From assembly GCF_000264295.1 (NCBI RefSeq), contig NZ_AJXT01000048.1, positions 62,001 to 126,000 of the forward strand: a DNA stretch of 64,000 nt, written 5' to 3'. Source of the stretch: Rhodanobacter spathiphylli B39 (GTDB lineage: Bacteria > Pseudomonadota > Gammaproteobacteria > Xanthomonadales > Rhodanobacteraceae). The notes under the pieces are model-generated. The model worked only from the letters and a program-made list of their open reading frames with translations, was not told where the DNA came from and searched no databases. Every line of letters starts with the position of its first letter. Within the stretch, counting starts at the first letter, position 1. A program made the position numbers and the translations under genes. Positions 37,733 to 47,346 of the stretch are shown here, in pieces.

Positions 37733-38833
37733 TCAGAGCCGCAGCGGCATGATCACGTGACGGGCGTGCTCGTTGTCGTGTTCCTGCACCAGGCAGCTGG
37801 ATTGCGCGTCACGCAGGCTCAAGCGGGCCTGGTCGCCACGCAACGCGGCCAGCGCATCCAGCAGGTATCCCACGTTGAAACCCACGGCCAGATCCGACAC
37901 GTGTGTATCGGCCTCCACTTCCTCAACCGCCTCTTCCTGCTCGGGGTTGTGCGCAACGATGCGCAGCTTGCCCGGCGACAGTTCCAGGCGAACGCCGCGG
38001 TACTTCTCGTTCGAGAGAATGGCGGCACGCTGTAAGGCGCCGCGCAGCACTTCGCGATCCAGCGTGGCAGTCTTGTCCGCACCCAGCGGAATCACCGCCT
38101 CGTAGTCCGGGAAACGACCGTCGATCAGCTTGGAGGTGAATACCACCTCGCCGCGACGCACGCGCAGGTGATTGCGACCGAACTCCAGCTCGACCTCACC
38201 GTCGCCGGTTTCGAGCAGACCGACCAGTTCGTTGACACCCTTGCGCGGAATGATGATCTGCCGGCGCGTGCTCACCGAGCTCTGCAGCTCGGTCTCCTTC
38301 ATGGCCAGTCGATGGCCATCGGTGGCCACGCAGCGCAGCGTGTGTTCCTGCAGGTCCAGCAGCATGCCGTTGAGGTAGTAGCGCACGTCCTGGTTCGCCA
38401 TCGCGAACGCCGTGCGTTCCATCAGATCACGCAGGACTTCTTCCGGAAGGCTGACCTTCTCGACCAGTTCGATCTGGTCGACGGTGGGGAATTCGCTGGC
38501 CGGCAAGGTGGTCAGCGTGAAGCGGCTGCGTCCGGCATTCAACGCCACGCGGTCGCCGTTCAACTTCAGGTCGATGCGGGCGCCGTCCGGCAGGGCCCGG
38601 ACGATGTCGAACAGCTTGCGTGCGGGAATCGTGATCTCGCCGTCGGCCAGCTTCTCCGCGTCTGCCGTGGCCACCATCTCGACTTCGAGGTCGGTGCCGG
38701 TAAGGGACAGCTTGCCGTCGCCGACCTTGACCAGAAGGTTGGCCAGGACTGGCAGGGTCTGCCGCCGTTCGACCACGCCGACAACCTGTTGCAGCGGCTT
38801 GAGCAGGGCTTCTCGTTGGATGCTGAATTGCAT
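37733..38833 (-). CDS. dnaN: DNA polymerase III beta sliding clamp
   Basis: A 366-residue beta clamp, which forms a ring dimer around DNA and tethers polymerase III. The three-fold repeat of clamp domains is intact: MQFSIQREALLKPLQQVVGVVERRQTLPVLANLL at the start, the central LEKVSLPEEVLRDLMERTAFAMA region, and the C-terminal NVGYLLDALAALRGDQARLSL. It ends in HVIMPLRL, the usual MP-R-L tail. It is the first minus-strand gene after the origin gap. Confidence 0.98.
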   Translation of the reverse strand: MQFSIQREALLKPLQQVVGVVERRQTLPVLANLLVKVGDGKLSLTGTDLEVEMVATADAEKLADGEITIPARKLFDIVRALPDGARIDLKLNGDRVALNAGRSRFTLTTLPASEFPTVDQIELVEKVSLPEEVLRDLMERTAFAMANQDVRYYLNGMLLDLQEHTLRCVATDGHRLAMKETELQSSVSTRRQIIIPRKGVNELVGLLETGDGEVELEFGRNHLRVRRGEVVFTSKLIDGRFPDYEAVIPLGADKTATLDREVLRGALQRAAILSNEKYRGVRLELSPGKLRIVAHNPEQEEAVEEVEADTHVSDLAVGFNVGYLLDALAALRGDQARLSLRDAQSSCLVQEHDNEHARHVIMPLRL

Positions 38834-39077
38834 GGCTGTGCTTCCCCTATACCTGCTGTTCTATCTTTAAAAGAAGTTGGTAGTGGTTGTTGGTGCGGTG
38901 TATAACTTTTATATCTAAAAAAACACAGATAAATCAGAAAGTTGCCTTGTTTCTACCCTGTGCCCTGAGAGGCGGGTTGCCGGTGTGTGATTTGTGGATA
39001 AGTCTAGCGGCCAATCCATCCACCCATTATCCACAACCTGCGCGCCCGCTTATCCATAGCTTTCGCTGATTTCCGCC
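38834..39077. other. Chromosomal replication origin region (oriC)
   Basis: This 244-bp gap between dnaA and dnaN holds two perfect DnaA boxes, TGTGGATAA (38993-39001, minus orientation) and TTATCCACA (39027-39035), plus a one-mismatch box TTATCCATA (39050-39058). At 38900-38940 an AT-rich stretch (TATAACTTTTATATC then an A-run) would be the unwinding element. The place matches the known origin position in Xanthomonas. Polarity is boxes near dnaA, AT-rich DNA near dnaN. Confidence 0.8.
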
Positions 39078-40412
39078 TCAACCGGTCAGTGTTCGAATCA
39101 GTTGTTCCCAGTCCTGCCGTATCCGCGGGTCCGTCTCGATGAACTTGCGGATCGTCTTGCACGCGTGCATGACCGTGGTGTGGTCGCGCCCACCGAAGGC
39201 CTCGCCGATCTCCGGCAGGCTGTGTTCGGTCAGTTCCTTGGACAGCGTCATCGCGATCTGGCGCGGGCGTGCCAGGGAGCGGACGCGGCGCTTGGACAGC
39301 AGATCCTGCAGCCGGACGTTGAAATACTCGGCGGTGATCTTCTGGATGTTCGGGATGGTGACTGCCTGCGCATGGGTGGCCAGCAGGTCGCGCAGGGTCT
39401 CCTCGGCAAAGTCGGTGGTGATCGGCTTGCCGTAGAAATTCGCCCGCGCCGCCAGCGTGTTCAACGCGCCTTCGAGGTCGCGCACGTTGGAACGAATGCG
39501 TTTGGCCAGCAGCATCGCCACGTTCTCGTCGACCGCCACGCCCTTCTCGTGCGCCTTGGCCAGCAGGATCGCCGCCCGGGTTTCGAAATCCGGCGGTTCG
39601 ATCGCCACGCTCAAGCCCCAGCCCAGCCGCGATTTCAGCCGGGGCTCCAGCTTGTCCACTTCCTTCGGATAGCGGTCGCAGGTGAGGATGATCTGCTGCT
39701 TGGATTCGAACAAGGCGTTGAATGTATGGAAGAATTCCTCCTGCGTGGTGTCCTTGCCGGCGAAGAACTGGATGTCGTCGATCAGCAGGGCGTCGACCGA
39801 GCGGAAGCGCTGCTTGAACTGGTCCATGCTCTTGGCACGCAAGGCCTCGATCATCGACCCGACGAACTGCTCGGAACGCAGGTACAGCACCTTGCAGTCG
39901 GGATTGTGCTCGCGCATCAGGTTGCCGGCGGCGTGCATCAGGTGGGTCTTGCCCAGGCCGGTGCCGCCGTACAGCAACAGCGGGTTGTAGGCCCGCCCCG
40001 GGTTGGTCGCCACCTGCATCGCGGCGGCCTTGCCGAGCTGGTTCGACTTGCCTTCGACGAAGGTTTCGAAGGTGTAGTGGGGGTCCAGGTTGTGGAGATG
40101 CGGAGTCGCCGGCGCCGCCGCCGGGCGCGGAGCGGCTGCTGCCGGCGGCTTGCTGACCGGGGCCGGGCGGACCGAGCTGGAACCCACTTCCAGGCGCACG
40201 GCGCAGGGTTTGCCCGCAAGTTGCGCCAGCACGGTTTCGATCTGCTCCAGGTAGCGTCCGCGAACCGTTTCCAGGGTGTACGAATTGGGTGCGAACAGCT
40301 GCAGGCCATGGCCATCTTCGCGCGCCTGCAACGGCATCAGCCAGGTATGCAGGTCTTCGGCGCTCAGATCGCCCTCCAGGCGCTCAAGGCAGCGCCGCCA
40401 CAGATCACTCAT
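39078..40412 (-). CDS. dnaA: Chromosomal replication initiator DnaA
   Basis: A 444-residue DnaA. Domain I begins [27 protein letters not shown] short Ala/Pro linker (about 80-108) follows. The AAA+ domain has Walker [10 protein letters not shown] (149-157) and Walker [14 protein letters not shown]. Domain IV ends with the box-binding [18 protein letters not shown]. It binds the DnaA boxes and opens the origin. The ATG at 40412 fits the domain I start; a TTG four codons upstream is less likely. Confidence 0.98.
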   Translation of the reverse strand: MSDLWRRCLERLEGDLSAEDLHTWLMPLQAREDGHGLQLFAPNSYTLETVRGRYLEQIETVLAQLAGKPCAVRLEVGSSSVRPAPVSKPPAAAAPRPAAAPATPHLHNLDPHYTFETFVEGKSNQLGKAAAMQVATNPGRAYNPLLLYGGTGLGKTHLMHAAGNLMREHNPDCKVLYLRSEQFVGSMIEALRAKSMDQFKQRFRSVDALLIDDIQFFAGKDTTQEEFFHTFNALFESKQQIILTCDRYPKEVDKLEPRLKSRLGWGLSVAIEPPDFETRAAILLAKAHEKGVAVDENVAMLLAKRIRSNVRDLEGALNTLAARANFYGKPITTDFAEETLRDLLATHAQAVTIPNIQKITAEYFNVRLQDLLSKRRVRSLARPRQIAMTLSKELTEHSLPEIGEAFGGRDHTTVMHACKTIRKFIETDPRIRQDWEQLIRTLTG

Positions 40413-40497
40413 GAATGAAATCAACCACTGCTTTGAAGCGCTGCTGCGCGGGGTGATGGGCTAGTCTAACAGCTGCCTCCACAGGCAGACCGCACGG

Positions 40498-40587
40498 ATA
40501 TCCACATGGATGTCCACAGCTTGCGCCGGGCGGGCATTTGACAGCCGTGACAAATCCCCGCCATACTTTCCAACCTTTTTATCCATA
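40498..40587. promoter_or_regulatory. DnaA-box cluster between dnaA and rpmH
   Basis: Two near-consensus DnaA boxes, ATATCCACA (40498-40506) and TTATCCATA (40579-40587), lie upstream of both divergent genes, with a weaker ATGTCCACA (40510-40518). They could autoregulate dnaA or titrate DnaA as a second origin part. Confidence 0.55.
40538..40567 (+). promoter_or_regulatory. rpmH promoter
   Basis: A perfect -35 TTGACA (40538-40543) and CATACT -10 (40562-40567), spaced 18 bp. The start would fall about 30 bp before the rpmH ATG. Confidence 0.65.
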
Positions 40588-40605
40588 TTCCCTTCGGAGT
40601 AAGCC

Positions 40606-40740
40606 ATGAAGCGGACCTTCCAGCCCAGCAAGCTCAAGCGCGCTCGCACCCACGGTTTCCGTGCCCGTATGGCCACCGCCGACGGTCGCAAAGTCATCAA
40701 TGCCCGTCGCGCCAAGGGCCGCAAGCGCCTGATCCCGTAA
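40606..40740 (+). CDS. rpmH: 50S ribosomal protein L34
   Basis: A 44-residue, strongly basic L34: [18 protein letters not shown] starts it and [14 protein letters not shown] ends it, the full conserved length. It binds 23S rRNA in the large subunit. A GGAG site precedes the ATG. It is followed after 14 bp by rnpA, the standard order. Confidence 0.98.
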   Translation: MKRTFQPSKLKRARTHGFRARMATADGRKVINARRAKGRKRLIP

Positions 40741-40754
40741 TCAGGCCTGGCGTG

Positions 40755-41159
40755 ATGTCCAGCGCCGGGCTGCCGCGCGACGCGCGGTTACGTCGGCCGG
40801 GTGACTTCGCCGCCTTGCGGACAAGCAGCGGACGCGCAGGCGGCCGCTGTTTTCATATGCGTTTTCGCGAAAACGAGCTCGGCCATGCCCGTCTGGGCCT
40901 GGCGATCTCCAAGCGCGTTTCCAAGCGGGCGGTCGAGCGCAACCGGATCAAGCGGCTGTTGCGCGAGTCGTTCCGTCGCGTGCGCCACCAGCTTCCCGCG
41001 GTGGACATGATGGTGATGGCGCGCGAACAGGCCGCCGGTGTGCCGGGGCCGCAGTTGCTCACCGAACTGGATGGACTGTGGAAAAAGCTGCTGGCCAGCC
41101 AGACCGCATCGTCCGAACCATTGAAGCGCGCCGGCGACACCACCACAATCGAGCGTTGA
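40755..41159 (+). CDS. rnpA: Ribonuclease P protein component
   Basis: A 134-residue basic protein that helps the RNase P RNA mature tRNA 5' ends. The hallmark is KRAVERNRIKRLLRESFR (58-75). LRRPGDFAAL near the N-terminus and ARLGLAISKRVSKR before the motif also match the family. A GTG one codon before the ATG could instead be the start. It follows rpmH closely and precedes yidC; yidD, often between them, is absent. Confidence 0.95.
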   Translation: MSSAGLPRDARLRRPGDFAALRTSSGRAGGRCFHMRFRENELGHARLGLAISKRVSKRAVERNRIKRLLRESFRRVRHQLPAVDMMVMAREQAAGVPGPQLLTELDGLWKKLLASQTASSEPLKRAGDTTTIER

Positions 41160-41222
41160 CCTCCTTCTTACTGTCTCCGCGGCGTTGACAAGTGTCGTGG
41201 CGTTACCCGGATCTGCTACGCG

Positions 41223-42950
41223 ATGAATCAAACGCGCACCTTCCTCTTGTTCGCCCTGGTCGCCGTGGCCTACTTCCTGTTCATGGCCTGGCAGAAGGAC
41301 TACGCACCCAGGCCGCCGCAGAACACCGTGACGGCTACCGCGGCGCCGAACAGCGATGGCGGTGTGCCGGGTGCGATCCCCGGCTCGACCGCAGCCGCCT
41401 CCAACCCCGCCGTCGGCAACGTGGCCAATGCCACGGCGCCCGCCGCCGCACAGCTGATCACCGTGCAGACCGACGTGTTGAAGCTCAGCGTGGACAGCCG
41501 CGGAGGCAGCCTGGTGCACGCCGACCTGCTGGCCTATCCGAACGCGCCACGCACGCACAAGAACCCCAACCCGCCGCCGACGGTGCTGCTGTCCAGCGAC
41601 GAGGCGCATTACTCGGTCGCCCAGAATGGCCTGGTCAGCAGCAGCGATGCCGCCCCGGCGGACCAGCCGAACCACCTGGCGCTGTTCCACAGCGACAAGA
41701 CCTCCTACGTCCTGGCCGATGGCCAGGACGAGCTGAAGGTCGACCTCACCTGGCAGGACGCCGCGGGCCTCAAGGTCACCAAGACCTATACCTTCAAGCG
41801 CGGCAGCTACGTGATCGGCGTCAGCCAGCGCATCGACAACGGCGCCGCCACGCCGTGGCAGGGCAACGCCTACCAGCAGCTGCTGCGCGTCGAGCCGCCG
41901 AAGGCCAGCAACTGGCTGGCGAACTATTCCAATCCGGAACAGCGCAGCTTCCAGGGCGCGGCCTGGTTCACCGGCGAGAAGTTCGAAAAGCTGCCGTTCA
42001 AGGACTTCGCCGAACCCAAGGACCAGCTCAACGCGCAGATCAAGGGCGGCTGGGCGGCGATGCTGCGTCTGTACTTCGTCACCGCCTGGATTCCGCCGGC
42101 CGGCCAGACCGAGCACTACCTCACCGACACGATCAATCCGGACAGTGCCCATCCGCGCTTCCTGATCCGCACCGTGGGTCCGGCCATCAGCGTGGCGCCG
42201 GGCCAGACAGCCACCAGCGAATCGCGCCTGTACGTAGGTCCGAATCGCCAGGGCACGATGGACGCGATCGCGCCGGGTCTTGATCTCACCATCGACTACG
42301 GCATGTTCAAGATCATCGCCGTGCCGATGCACTGGGTGCTGTCGCAATTCCACGCGATCACCAAGAACTGGGGCGTGGCGATCATCTTGCTGGTGCTGCT
42401 GATCAAGGGCCTGAGCTGGAAGCTCACCGCCATCCAGTACCGCTCCAGCGCCCGCATGCGCAAGCTGCAGCCGCGTGTCCAGGCGCTCAAGGAGCGCTAT
42501 GGCGACGACAAGCAGAAAATGCAGACGGCGATGATGGAGCTGTACAAGAAGGAGAAGGTCAACCCGATGGGCGGCTGCCTGCCGGTGCTGATCACCATGC
42601 CGGTGTTCTACGGCCTGTACTTCGTGCTCGAGTACAGCCTGGAACTGCATCATTCGCCGTTCCTGTGGATCCCCGACCTCAGCGCGCCCGATCCGTGGTA
42701 CATCCTGCCGATCATCTACGCGATCGTGATGCTGGGCACGCAGGTGCTGAACCCGGTCGCCGCGGGCATGGACCCGACCCAGGCGAAAATGATGAAGGTG
42801 ATGCCGCTGCTGTTCACCGTGATGTTCGCCTTCTTCCCCGCCGGCCTGTGCCTGTACTACGCGGTCAACGGCATCGTCGGCCTCGGCCAGCAGTGGTGGA
42901 TCACCCATCACATCGATCGCGAGGAAGTGGCCAAGCCCAAGGCGGCCTGA
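41223..42950 (+). CDS. yidC: Membrane protein insertase YidC
   Basis: A 575-residue inner-membrane insertase, working alone or with SecYEG to insert and fold membrane proteins. It has one N-terminal helix (FLLFALVAVAYFLFMAW), a large periplasmic beta domain (about 60-340), and the conserved five-helix core: NWGVAIILLVLLIKGLSW, the hydrophilic SSARMRKLQPRVQALKERYGDD loop, MGGCLPVLITMPVFYGLY, and later helices ending LGQQWWITHH. An Ala/Pro-rich linker joins helix one and the periplasmic domain. A hairpin follows 20 bp after its stop. Confidence 0.97.
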   Translation: MNQTRTFLLFALVAVAYFLFMAWQKDYAPRPPQNTVTATAAPNSDGGVPGAIPGSTAAASNPAVGNVANATAPAAAQLITVQTDVLKLSVDSRGGSLVHADLLAYPNAPRTHKNPNPPPTVLLSSDEAHYSVAQNGLVSSSDAAPADQPNHLALFHSDKTSYVLADGQDELKVDLTWQDAAGLKVTKTYTFKRGSYVIGVSQRIDNGAATPWQGNAYQQLLRVEPPKASNWLANYSNPEQRSFQGAAWFTGEKFEKLPFKDFAEPKDQLNAQIKGGWAAMLRLYFVTAWIPPAGQTEHYLTDTINPDSAHPRFLIRTVGPAISVAPGQTATSESRLYVGPNRQGTMDAIAPGLDLTIDYGMFKIIAVPMHWVLSQFHAITKNWGVAIILLVLLIKGLSWKLTAIQYRSSARMRKLQPRVQALKERYGDDKQKMQTAMMELYKKEKVNPMGGCLPVLITMPVFYGLYFVLEYSLELHHSPFLWIPDLSAPDPWYILPIIYAIVMLGTQVLNPVAAGMDPTQAKMMKVMPLLFTVMFAFFPAGLCLYYAVNGIVGLGQQWWITHHIDREEVAKPKAA

Positions 42951-42970
42951 TCCCGCGCCGAACGGCAAGC

Positions 42971-43003
42971 CACAGCCGCGACCGGGCAACCGTCGCGGCT
43001 GTG
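42971..43003 (+). terminator. Stem-loop after yidC
   Basis: A 12-bp perfect stem CACAGCCGCGAC/GTCGCGGCTGTG with a nine-base loop, followed by TCGTTTC. The T-run is weak, so partial read-through into mnmE is possible. Confidence 0.65.
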
Positions 43004-43044
43004 TCGTTTCTGGAAAACCCGAAACGCCCTGTAAAGTCCCGCCC

Positions 43045-44391
43045 ATGACCGCCGAAACCACCGACACCATCGCCGCCATCGCCAGCGCCTCCGGCACGGC
43101 CGGCGTCGGCGTGGTCCGGGTCTCCGGTCCCGCCGTCCCGAACATCGCGCAAGCCCTGCTCGGCCGCCCGCCGCAACCGCGCCACGCCCATTTCGCCGCG
43201 TTCCGCGACGGTGCCGGCGCACTGATCGACCGCGGCCTGCTGCTGCACTTCCCCGCCCCCGCCTCCTACACCGGCGAGCACGTGCTGGAACTGCAGGGCC
43301 ACGGCAGCGCGGTGCTGCTCGACCTGCTGTTGCGCCGCGTCTGCGAACTCGGCGCACGGCTGGCCCGCCCCGGCGAATTCACCGAGCGCGCCTTCTTGAA
43401 CGGCAAGCTCGACCTGGCTCAGGCCGAGGCCGTCGCCGACCTGATCGCCGCCCGCTCGCAAGCCGGCGCGCGTGCGGCGCTGCAGTCGATGGAAGGCGTG
43501 TTCTCGCGCAAGGTCGAGGCACTGCTGCAAGCGTTGATCACGCTGCGCGTGCACATCGAGGCGGCGATCGACTTCCCCGAAGAGGAAATCGACTTCCTCG
43601 CCGACCCGGCGATCACTGCGCAACTGGAAAGGTTGCGCACCGAACTGGCCGAACTGCTGCGCGAAGCGCAACGCGGCGTGCGCCTCAACGACGGCCTCCG
43701 GGTCGCCATCGTGGGCCGCCCCAACGCCGGCAAGTCCAGCCTGCTCAACGCGCTGGCCGGTGCCGACCGCGCCATCGTCACGCCGATCGCCGGCACCACC
43801 CGCGACGTGCTGCGCGAATCCCTGAGCCTCGACGGCATCGCGCTCGAACTGGCCGACACCGCCGGCCTGCGCGACACCGACGACGAAGTCGAACGCGAAG
43901 GCGTGCGCCGTGCCCACGGCGAACTGCAACGCGCCGACGTGGCCCTGCTGGTCACCGAGGCCGACCACGCCACCCCCGACCTCGCCTTCTTCGCCGCGCT
44001 GCCGGCCAGCGTCGAACGCCTCGTGCTGATCAACAAGATCGACCGCGACCAACTCGCCCCGCATGCCGAAACACGCGACGGTGTCGCGTGGTTGTGGGCC
44101 TCCGCCAAGACCGGCGAAGGCCTCGACCCCCTGCGCGAGCATCTCAAGTTGCTCGCCGGCGCCGGCAGCGGCGAAGGCGCCTTCAGCGCCAGGCGCCGCC
44201 ACGTGCTCGCCCTGCAGCAAGTCGCCGTCCACCTCGACCAGACCGACCACGCGCTGAGCTCCACCCGCGCCGGTGAACTCGCCGCCGAGGAACTGCGCCA
44301 CGCCCAGCACGCGCTGGGTGAAATCACCGGCGACTACAGCAGCGACGACCTGCTCGGCGCGATTTTCTCGAGCTTCTGCATCGGCAAGTAA
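43045..44391 (+). CDS. mnmE: tRNA modification GTPase MnmE
   Basis: A 448-residue MnmE (TrmE), which with MnmG makes the wobble-uridine 5-carboxymethylaminomethyl modification. The N-terminal folate-binding domain is about 1-120. The G domain has GRPNAGKSS (224-232), the TTRDVL switch, DTAGLRDT and NKID. The C-terminus ends FCIGK with the essential Cys446. The gene is separated from yidC by a terminator-like hairpin and closes the rpmH-rnpA-yidC-mnmE group. Confidence 0.97.
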   Translation: MTAETTDTIAAIASASGTAGVGVVRVSGPAVPNIAQALLGRPPQPRHAHFAAFRDGAGALIDRGLLLHFPAPASYTGEHVLELQGHGSAVLLDLLLRRVCELGARLARPGEFTERAFLNGKLDLAQAEAVADLIAARSQAGARAALQSMEGVFSRKVEALLQALITLRVHIEAAIDFPEEEIDFLADPAITAQLERLRTELAELLREAQRGVRLNDGLRVAIVGRPNAGKSSLLNALAGADRAIVTPIAGTTRDVLRESLSLDGIALELADTAGLRDTDDEVEREGVRRAHGELQRADVALLVTEADHATPDLAFFAALPASVERLVLINKIDRDQLAPHAETRDGVAWLWASAKTGEGLDPLREHLKLLAGAGSGEGAFSARRRHVLALQQVAVHLDQTDHALSSTRAGELAAEELRHAQHALGEITGDYSSDDLLGAIFSSFCIGK

Positions 44392-44476
44392 GCAGGCCAC
44401 GCCGCTCTTCAGAAACGCCTGACCTCGGCTATGCTTCGGCGGACATGGATGACGACCGAAGGGAACCGGCAGACAC

Positions 44477-45808
44477 ATGACCACCGCGTTGACTCGAGAC
44501 CAGGTACTGGCCCTGGCACCGGACAGCGCCTCGGCAAAAGCGGCCGGCGGTTTGCTCGGCGACGGCCAGTGGCCGAGCCTGGGTGTCGACGGCGAGGCGT
44601 TGTGGGGCGAGTGCAAGGGCAGCGGCGCCAGGCCGTACCAGACCCAGGTCGATCTCTCCGCGCTGGTCACGCGTTGCTCCTGTCCCAGCCGCAAGTTTCC
44701 CTGCAAGCACGCGCTGGCCTTGCTGCTGATGCATGCGCAGGGCCAGCCGCGACTGGCCACGCCGAGCGAGCAGCCGGCCTGGGTCGGCGAATGGCTGGCC
44801 TCGCGTCGCGACAAGGCGGCGAAGAAGGAACAGGCCGCCGAGCAGCCGCCCGCCGATCCGCAGAAGGCCGCCGCCACCGCGGCAAAACGCGAGGCCGCGC
44901 GCTGGAAACGCATCGAGGACGGCAGCGCCGAATTGCAGCGCTGGATGGCCGACCAGTTTCGCCACGGCCTGGCCCGCTTCGGCGAGGCGCAGCGCAAGGA
45001 CGGCGCCGCGATGGCGGCGCGGATGGTCGACGCCCAGGCCAGCGGCCTGGCCCAGCGGCTGGGTGAGGCACTGGATGCCCTCGCCGGCGGCCGCCACGAG
45101 GAAGCAATCGAGCGCTTCGGCCTGCTGCAGTTGCTGATCGACGGTGTCGCCCGCCGCGACACGCTGGCCCCGCCCCGACTGGCCGATCTGCGCAGCGCGC
45201 TGGGCTGGCCGCACGACAGGGACGAGGTACTGGCCGGCGGCGAGGCGATCACCGATCACTGGCTGGTGCTGGGCCAGCGGGTGCAAAGCGACGATGAGCG
45301 GCTCAGCGAGCGACGCATCTGGTTGCATGGCCACGACAGCGGTCGTCATGCCTTGTTGCTGGACTACGCCTATCAGGGCCGTGACTGGGAAGGCGCGTGG
45401 AGCAACGGCTGCAGCTATCCGGCCACCCTGCATTTCTACCCAGGCAGCGTGCCGTTGCGGGCGATCGCGGTAGAGCAGGGCAGCGGCGTGGCGCAAGCCT
45501 GGCCGACGATCGACGCGGACGAAGCGATCGATCAGGCCTCGCATGCGCTGGCCGGCAATCCGTGGCTGCCTGCCGTGCCGATGCTGCTGGCCGAGGCCAC
45601 GCCGTTGCGGCAGGACGAGCAGTGGTGCCTGCATACCCGTGCCGGCACGTTTCCGCTGCGCACCGACCTGGCCAATGGCTGGTCGCTGCTCGCGTTCAGC
45701 GGCGGACATCCGATGCAGCTGATGGGCGAGTGGGATGGCCGGCGTCTGCGCGTGCTCGCTGCCCGCGCGTCGACGGGCGCGACGTGGGCGCTGGAGACGC
45801 GCGCATGA
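44477..45808 (+). CDS. SWIM zinc-finger protein, first gene of five-gene cassette
   Basis: A 443-residue protein with an N-terminal SWIM zinc finger: Cys67, Cys69, Cys76 and His78 in CSCPSRKFPCKH. SWIM domains bind DNA or proteins. A long charged helix (KKEQAAEQPPADPQKAAATAAKREAARWKRIEDG) follows, then an unrecognised region with tryptophan-rich strands. Its stop overlaps the next gene's start (ATGA). In this cassette its place before MoxR and VWA genes suggests a regulatory or docking partner. No enzymatic motif is visible. Confidence 0.88.
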   Translation: MTTALTRDQVLALAPDSASAKAAGGLLGDGQWPSLGVDGEALWGECKGSGARPYQTQVDLSALVTRCSCPSRKFPCKHALALLLMHAQGQPRLATPSEQPAWVGEWLASRRDKAAKKEQAAEQPPADPQKAAATAAKREAARWKRIEDGSAELQRWMADQFRHGLARFGEAQRKDGAAMAARMVDAQASGLAQRLGEALDALAGGRHEEAIERFGLLQLLIDGVARRDTLAPPRLADLRSALGWPHDRDEVLAGGEAITDHWLVLGQRVQSDDERLSERRIWLHGHDSGRHALLLDYAYQGRDWEGAWSNGCSYPATLHFYPGSVPLRAIAVEQGSGVAQAWPTIDADEAIDQASHALAGNPWLPAVPMLLAEATPLRQDEQWCLHTRAGTFPLRTDLANGWSLLAFSGGHPMQLMGEWDGRRLRVLAARASTGATWALETRA

Positions 45809-47346
45809 ACGGCTGGTTGAAGGCTGCCCTGGTCGGCATCGAAGGCAGTGTGCCGATGCCTGCCGACGGGGAGATCGGCGCGTTGATGGCGACGGTCGCC
45901 GCCCAGGGCGATGATTCGGCGCAGGGTTTCTGCCGCGTCGCCGGCATCCTGGCGGCCTGCCGCCTCGCGGCGCTGAGCCTGCCGCCGCCGGTGGTCCCGC
46001 CGACCGCGGCCGCCGCCGATGCACAGGCGCTGGCGGACGATCATCCCGCCTGCGCCGCGCTGGCTTCAGCCTTCGCCGAAGGCCCGTTGCGCCTGCAGTA
46101 CGAGGCCTGCCTCCGGCTGGCGGCGGCCAATGTGCACTTGCCCGCCGCGCTGCTGCCGGCCGCGCTGCAGGCTGGCCAGCGGCAGCAGATCCTGCGTGCG
46201 GCGCTGTTGCCACAGCTCGGCGCGCGCGGACAGTGGCTGGCCGCGTGCAATCCGGATTGGCGCTATGCCGCTTCGTCTGGCGAAAGCGCGCCAGACGCGA
46301 ACGACGAGGAGCAGCAGTGGCAGCAAGGCAGCATCGAGCAGCGCGCGCAGTATTTCCGCGCCCTGCGCCGCCGTGATCCCGCGGCGGCGAACGCCTTGCT
46401 GCAGGCGCAACTGGGCGAACTGGCAGTGAAGGAGCGCGCGGCGCTGGTCGAGCTGCTGGCGATCGGCCTGCAGGCGGACGATGCTGCCCTGCTCGAAAGC
46501 CTGCTGAAGGATCGCAGCCGCGAGGTGCGCTACATCGCGGCCCGTCTGCTGGCCCTGCTGCCCGATGCGACCCACGCGCGACGCCTGCGCCTATGGACGG
46601 CTGCACTGGTCACATCCAGACGCGGCATGCTCGGCCGCAGCTGGCAGTGCGAAGCGCCCGCGGCGGTCGACCCGGACTGGGCCGGCGCCGCGATCGAGTC
46701 CACTCGGCCGCAGCACGAGACCTTGGGCGAACGTGCCTGGTGGCTGTACCAGCTGGTGCGGCAGGTGCCGCTGGCGTGGTGGTGCGAACACACCGGGATG
46801 CGCGCGGCGGAACTGCTGGCCTGGGGCGCCAGGTCGGATTGGGCCGAGGCGCTGCAGCGCGGCTGGCGCGAGCGCGTCGGCGCGGCGGACCCCGAATGGA
46901 TCGAGGCGATGCTGGCCTCGAACGCGCCGATCTTCCGCCACGGCATGTCCGACCTGCTGGCGCTGCTGCCGATGGCGCAACGCGAGCGCCACTGGCCGCG
47001 GAGCCTCGCCGAGCTGCAAAAGGTCGGCCTGCTCGGACCGATCATCGGCGCGTGCGCCCCGGGTGAAACGCTGTCCGCCGGCTATTCCGCCGCGCTGCTG
47101 CCCAGCCTGCATGCCTTGCTGGAAGGCGATGCACTGCGCCAGGACTACGCCTTGCGCGCCGTGCTGCTCGAGCTGGCTACCCTGCTGCATCCCGACAGCC
47201 TGCCGGCGCTGCGCCTGCCGCCGCGTCGCGGCGACGAGACCCCGGCGCTGGCCGAATGCCTGACCGACTTCCAGCGCATCGTCGCGGTGCGCCGCGCGTT
47301 GCACGATTCCCTTGCCCGATCCACGCGTTCCACGGAGCTTCGATGA
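45805..47346 (+). CDS. DUF5691-type protein
   Basis: A 513-residue cytoplasmic protein that I match, by family style and context, to DUF5691. Much of the middle reads as helical HEAT-like pairs, for example ESLLKDRSREVRYIAARLLALL. Trp-rich helices follow (ARSDWAEALQRGWRERV). Catalytic motifs are not apparent. It is translationally coupled to the SWIM gene upstream (4-bp overlap) and to the MoxR ATPase gene downstream (ATGA). A scaffold or adaptor of the cassette is the likely role; this is inference. Confidence 0.72.
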   Translation: MNGWLKAALVGIEGSVPMPADGEIGALMATVAAQGDDSAQGFCRVAGILAACRLAALSLPPPVVPPTAAAADAQALADDHPACAALASAFAEGPLRLQYEACLRLAAANVHLPAALLPAALQAGQRQQILRAALLPQLGARGQWLAACNPDWRYAASSGESAPDANDEEQQWQQGSIEQRAQYFRALRRRDPAAANALLQAQLGELAVKERAALVELLAIGLQADDAALLESLLKDRSREVRYIAARLLALLPDATHARRLRLWTAALVTSRRGMLGRSWQCEAPAAVDPDWAGAAIESTRPQHETLGERAWWLYQLVRQVPLAWWCEHTGMRAAELLAWGARSDWAEALQRGWRERVGAADPEWIEAMLASNAPIFRHGMSDLLALLPMAQRERHWPRSLAELQKVGLLGPIIGACAPGETLSAGYSAALLPSLHALLEGDALRQDYALRAVLLELATLLHPDSLPALRLPPRRGDETPALAECLTDFQRIVAVRRALHDSLARSTRSTELR

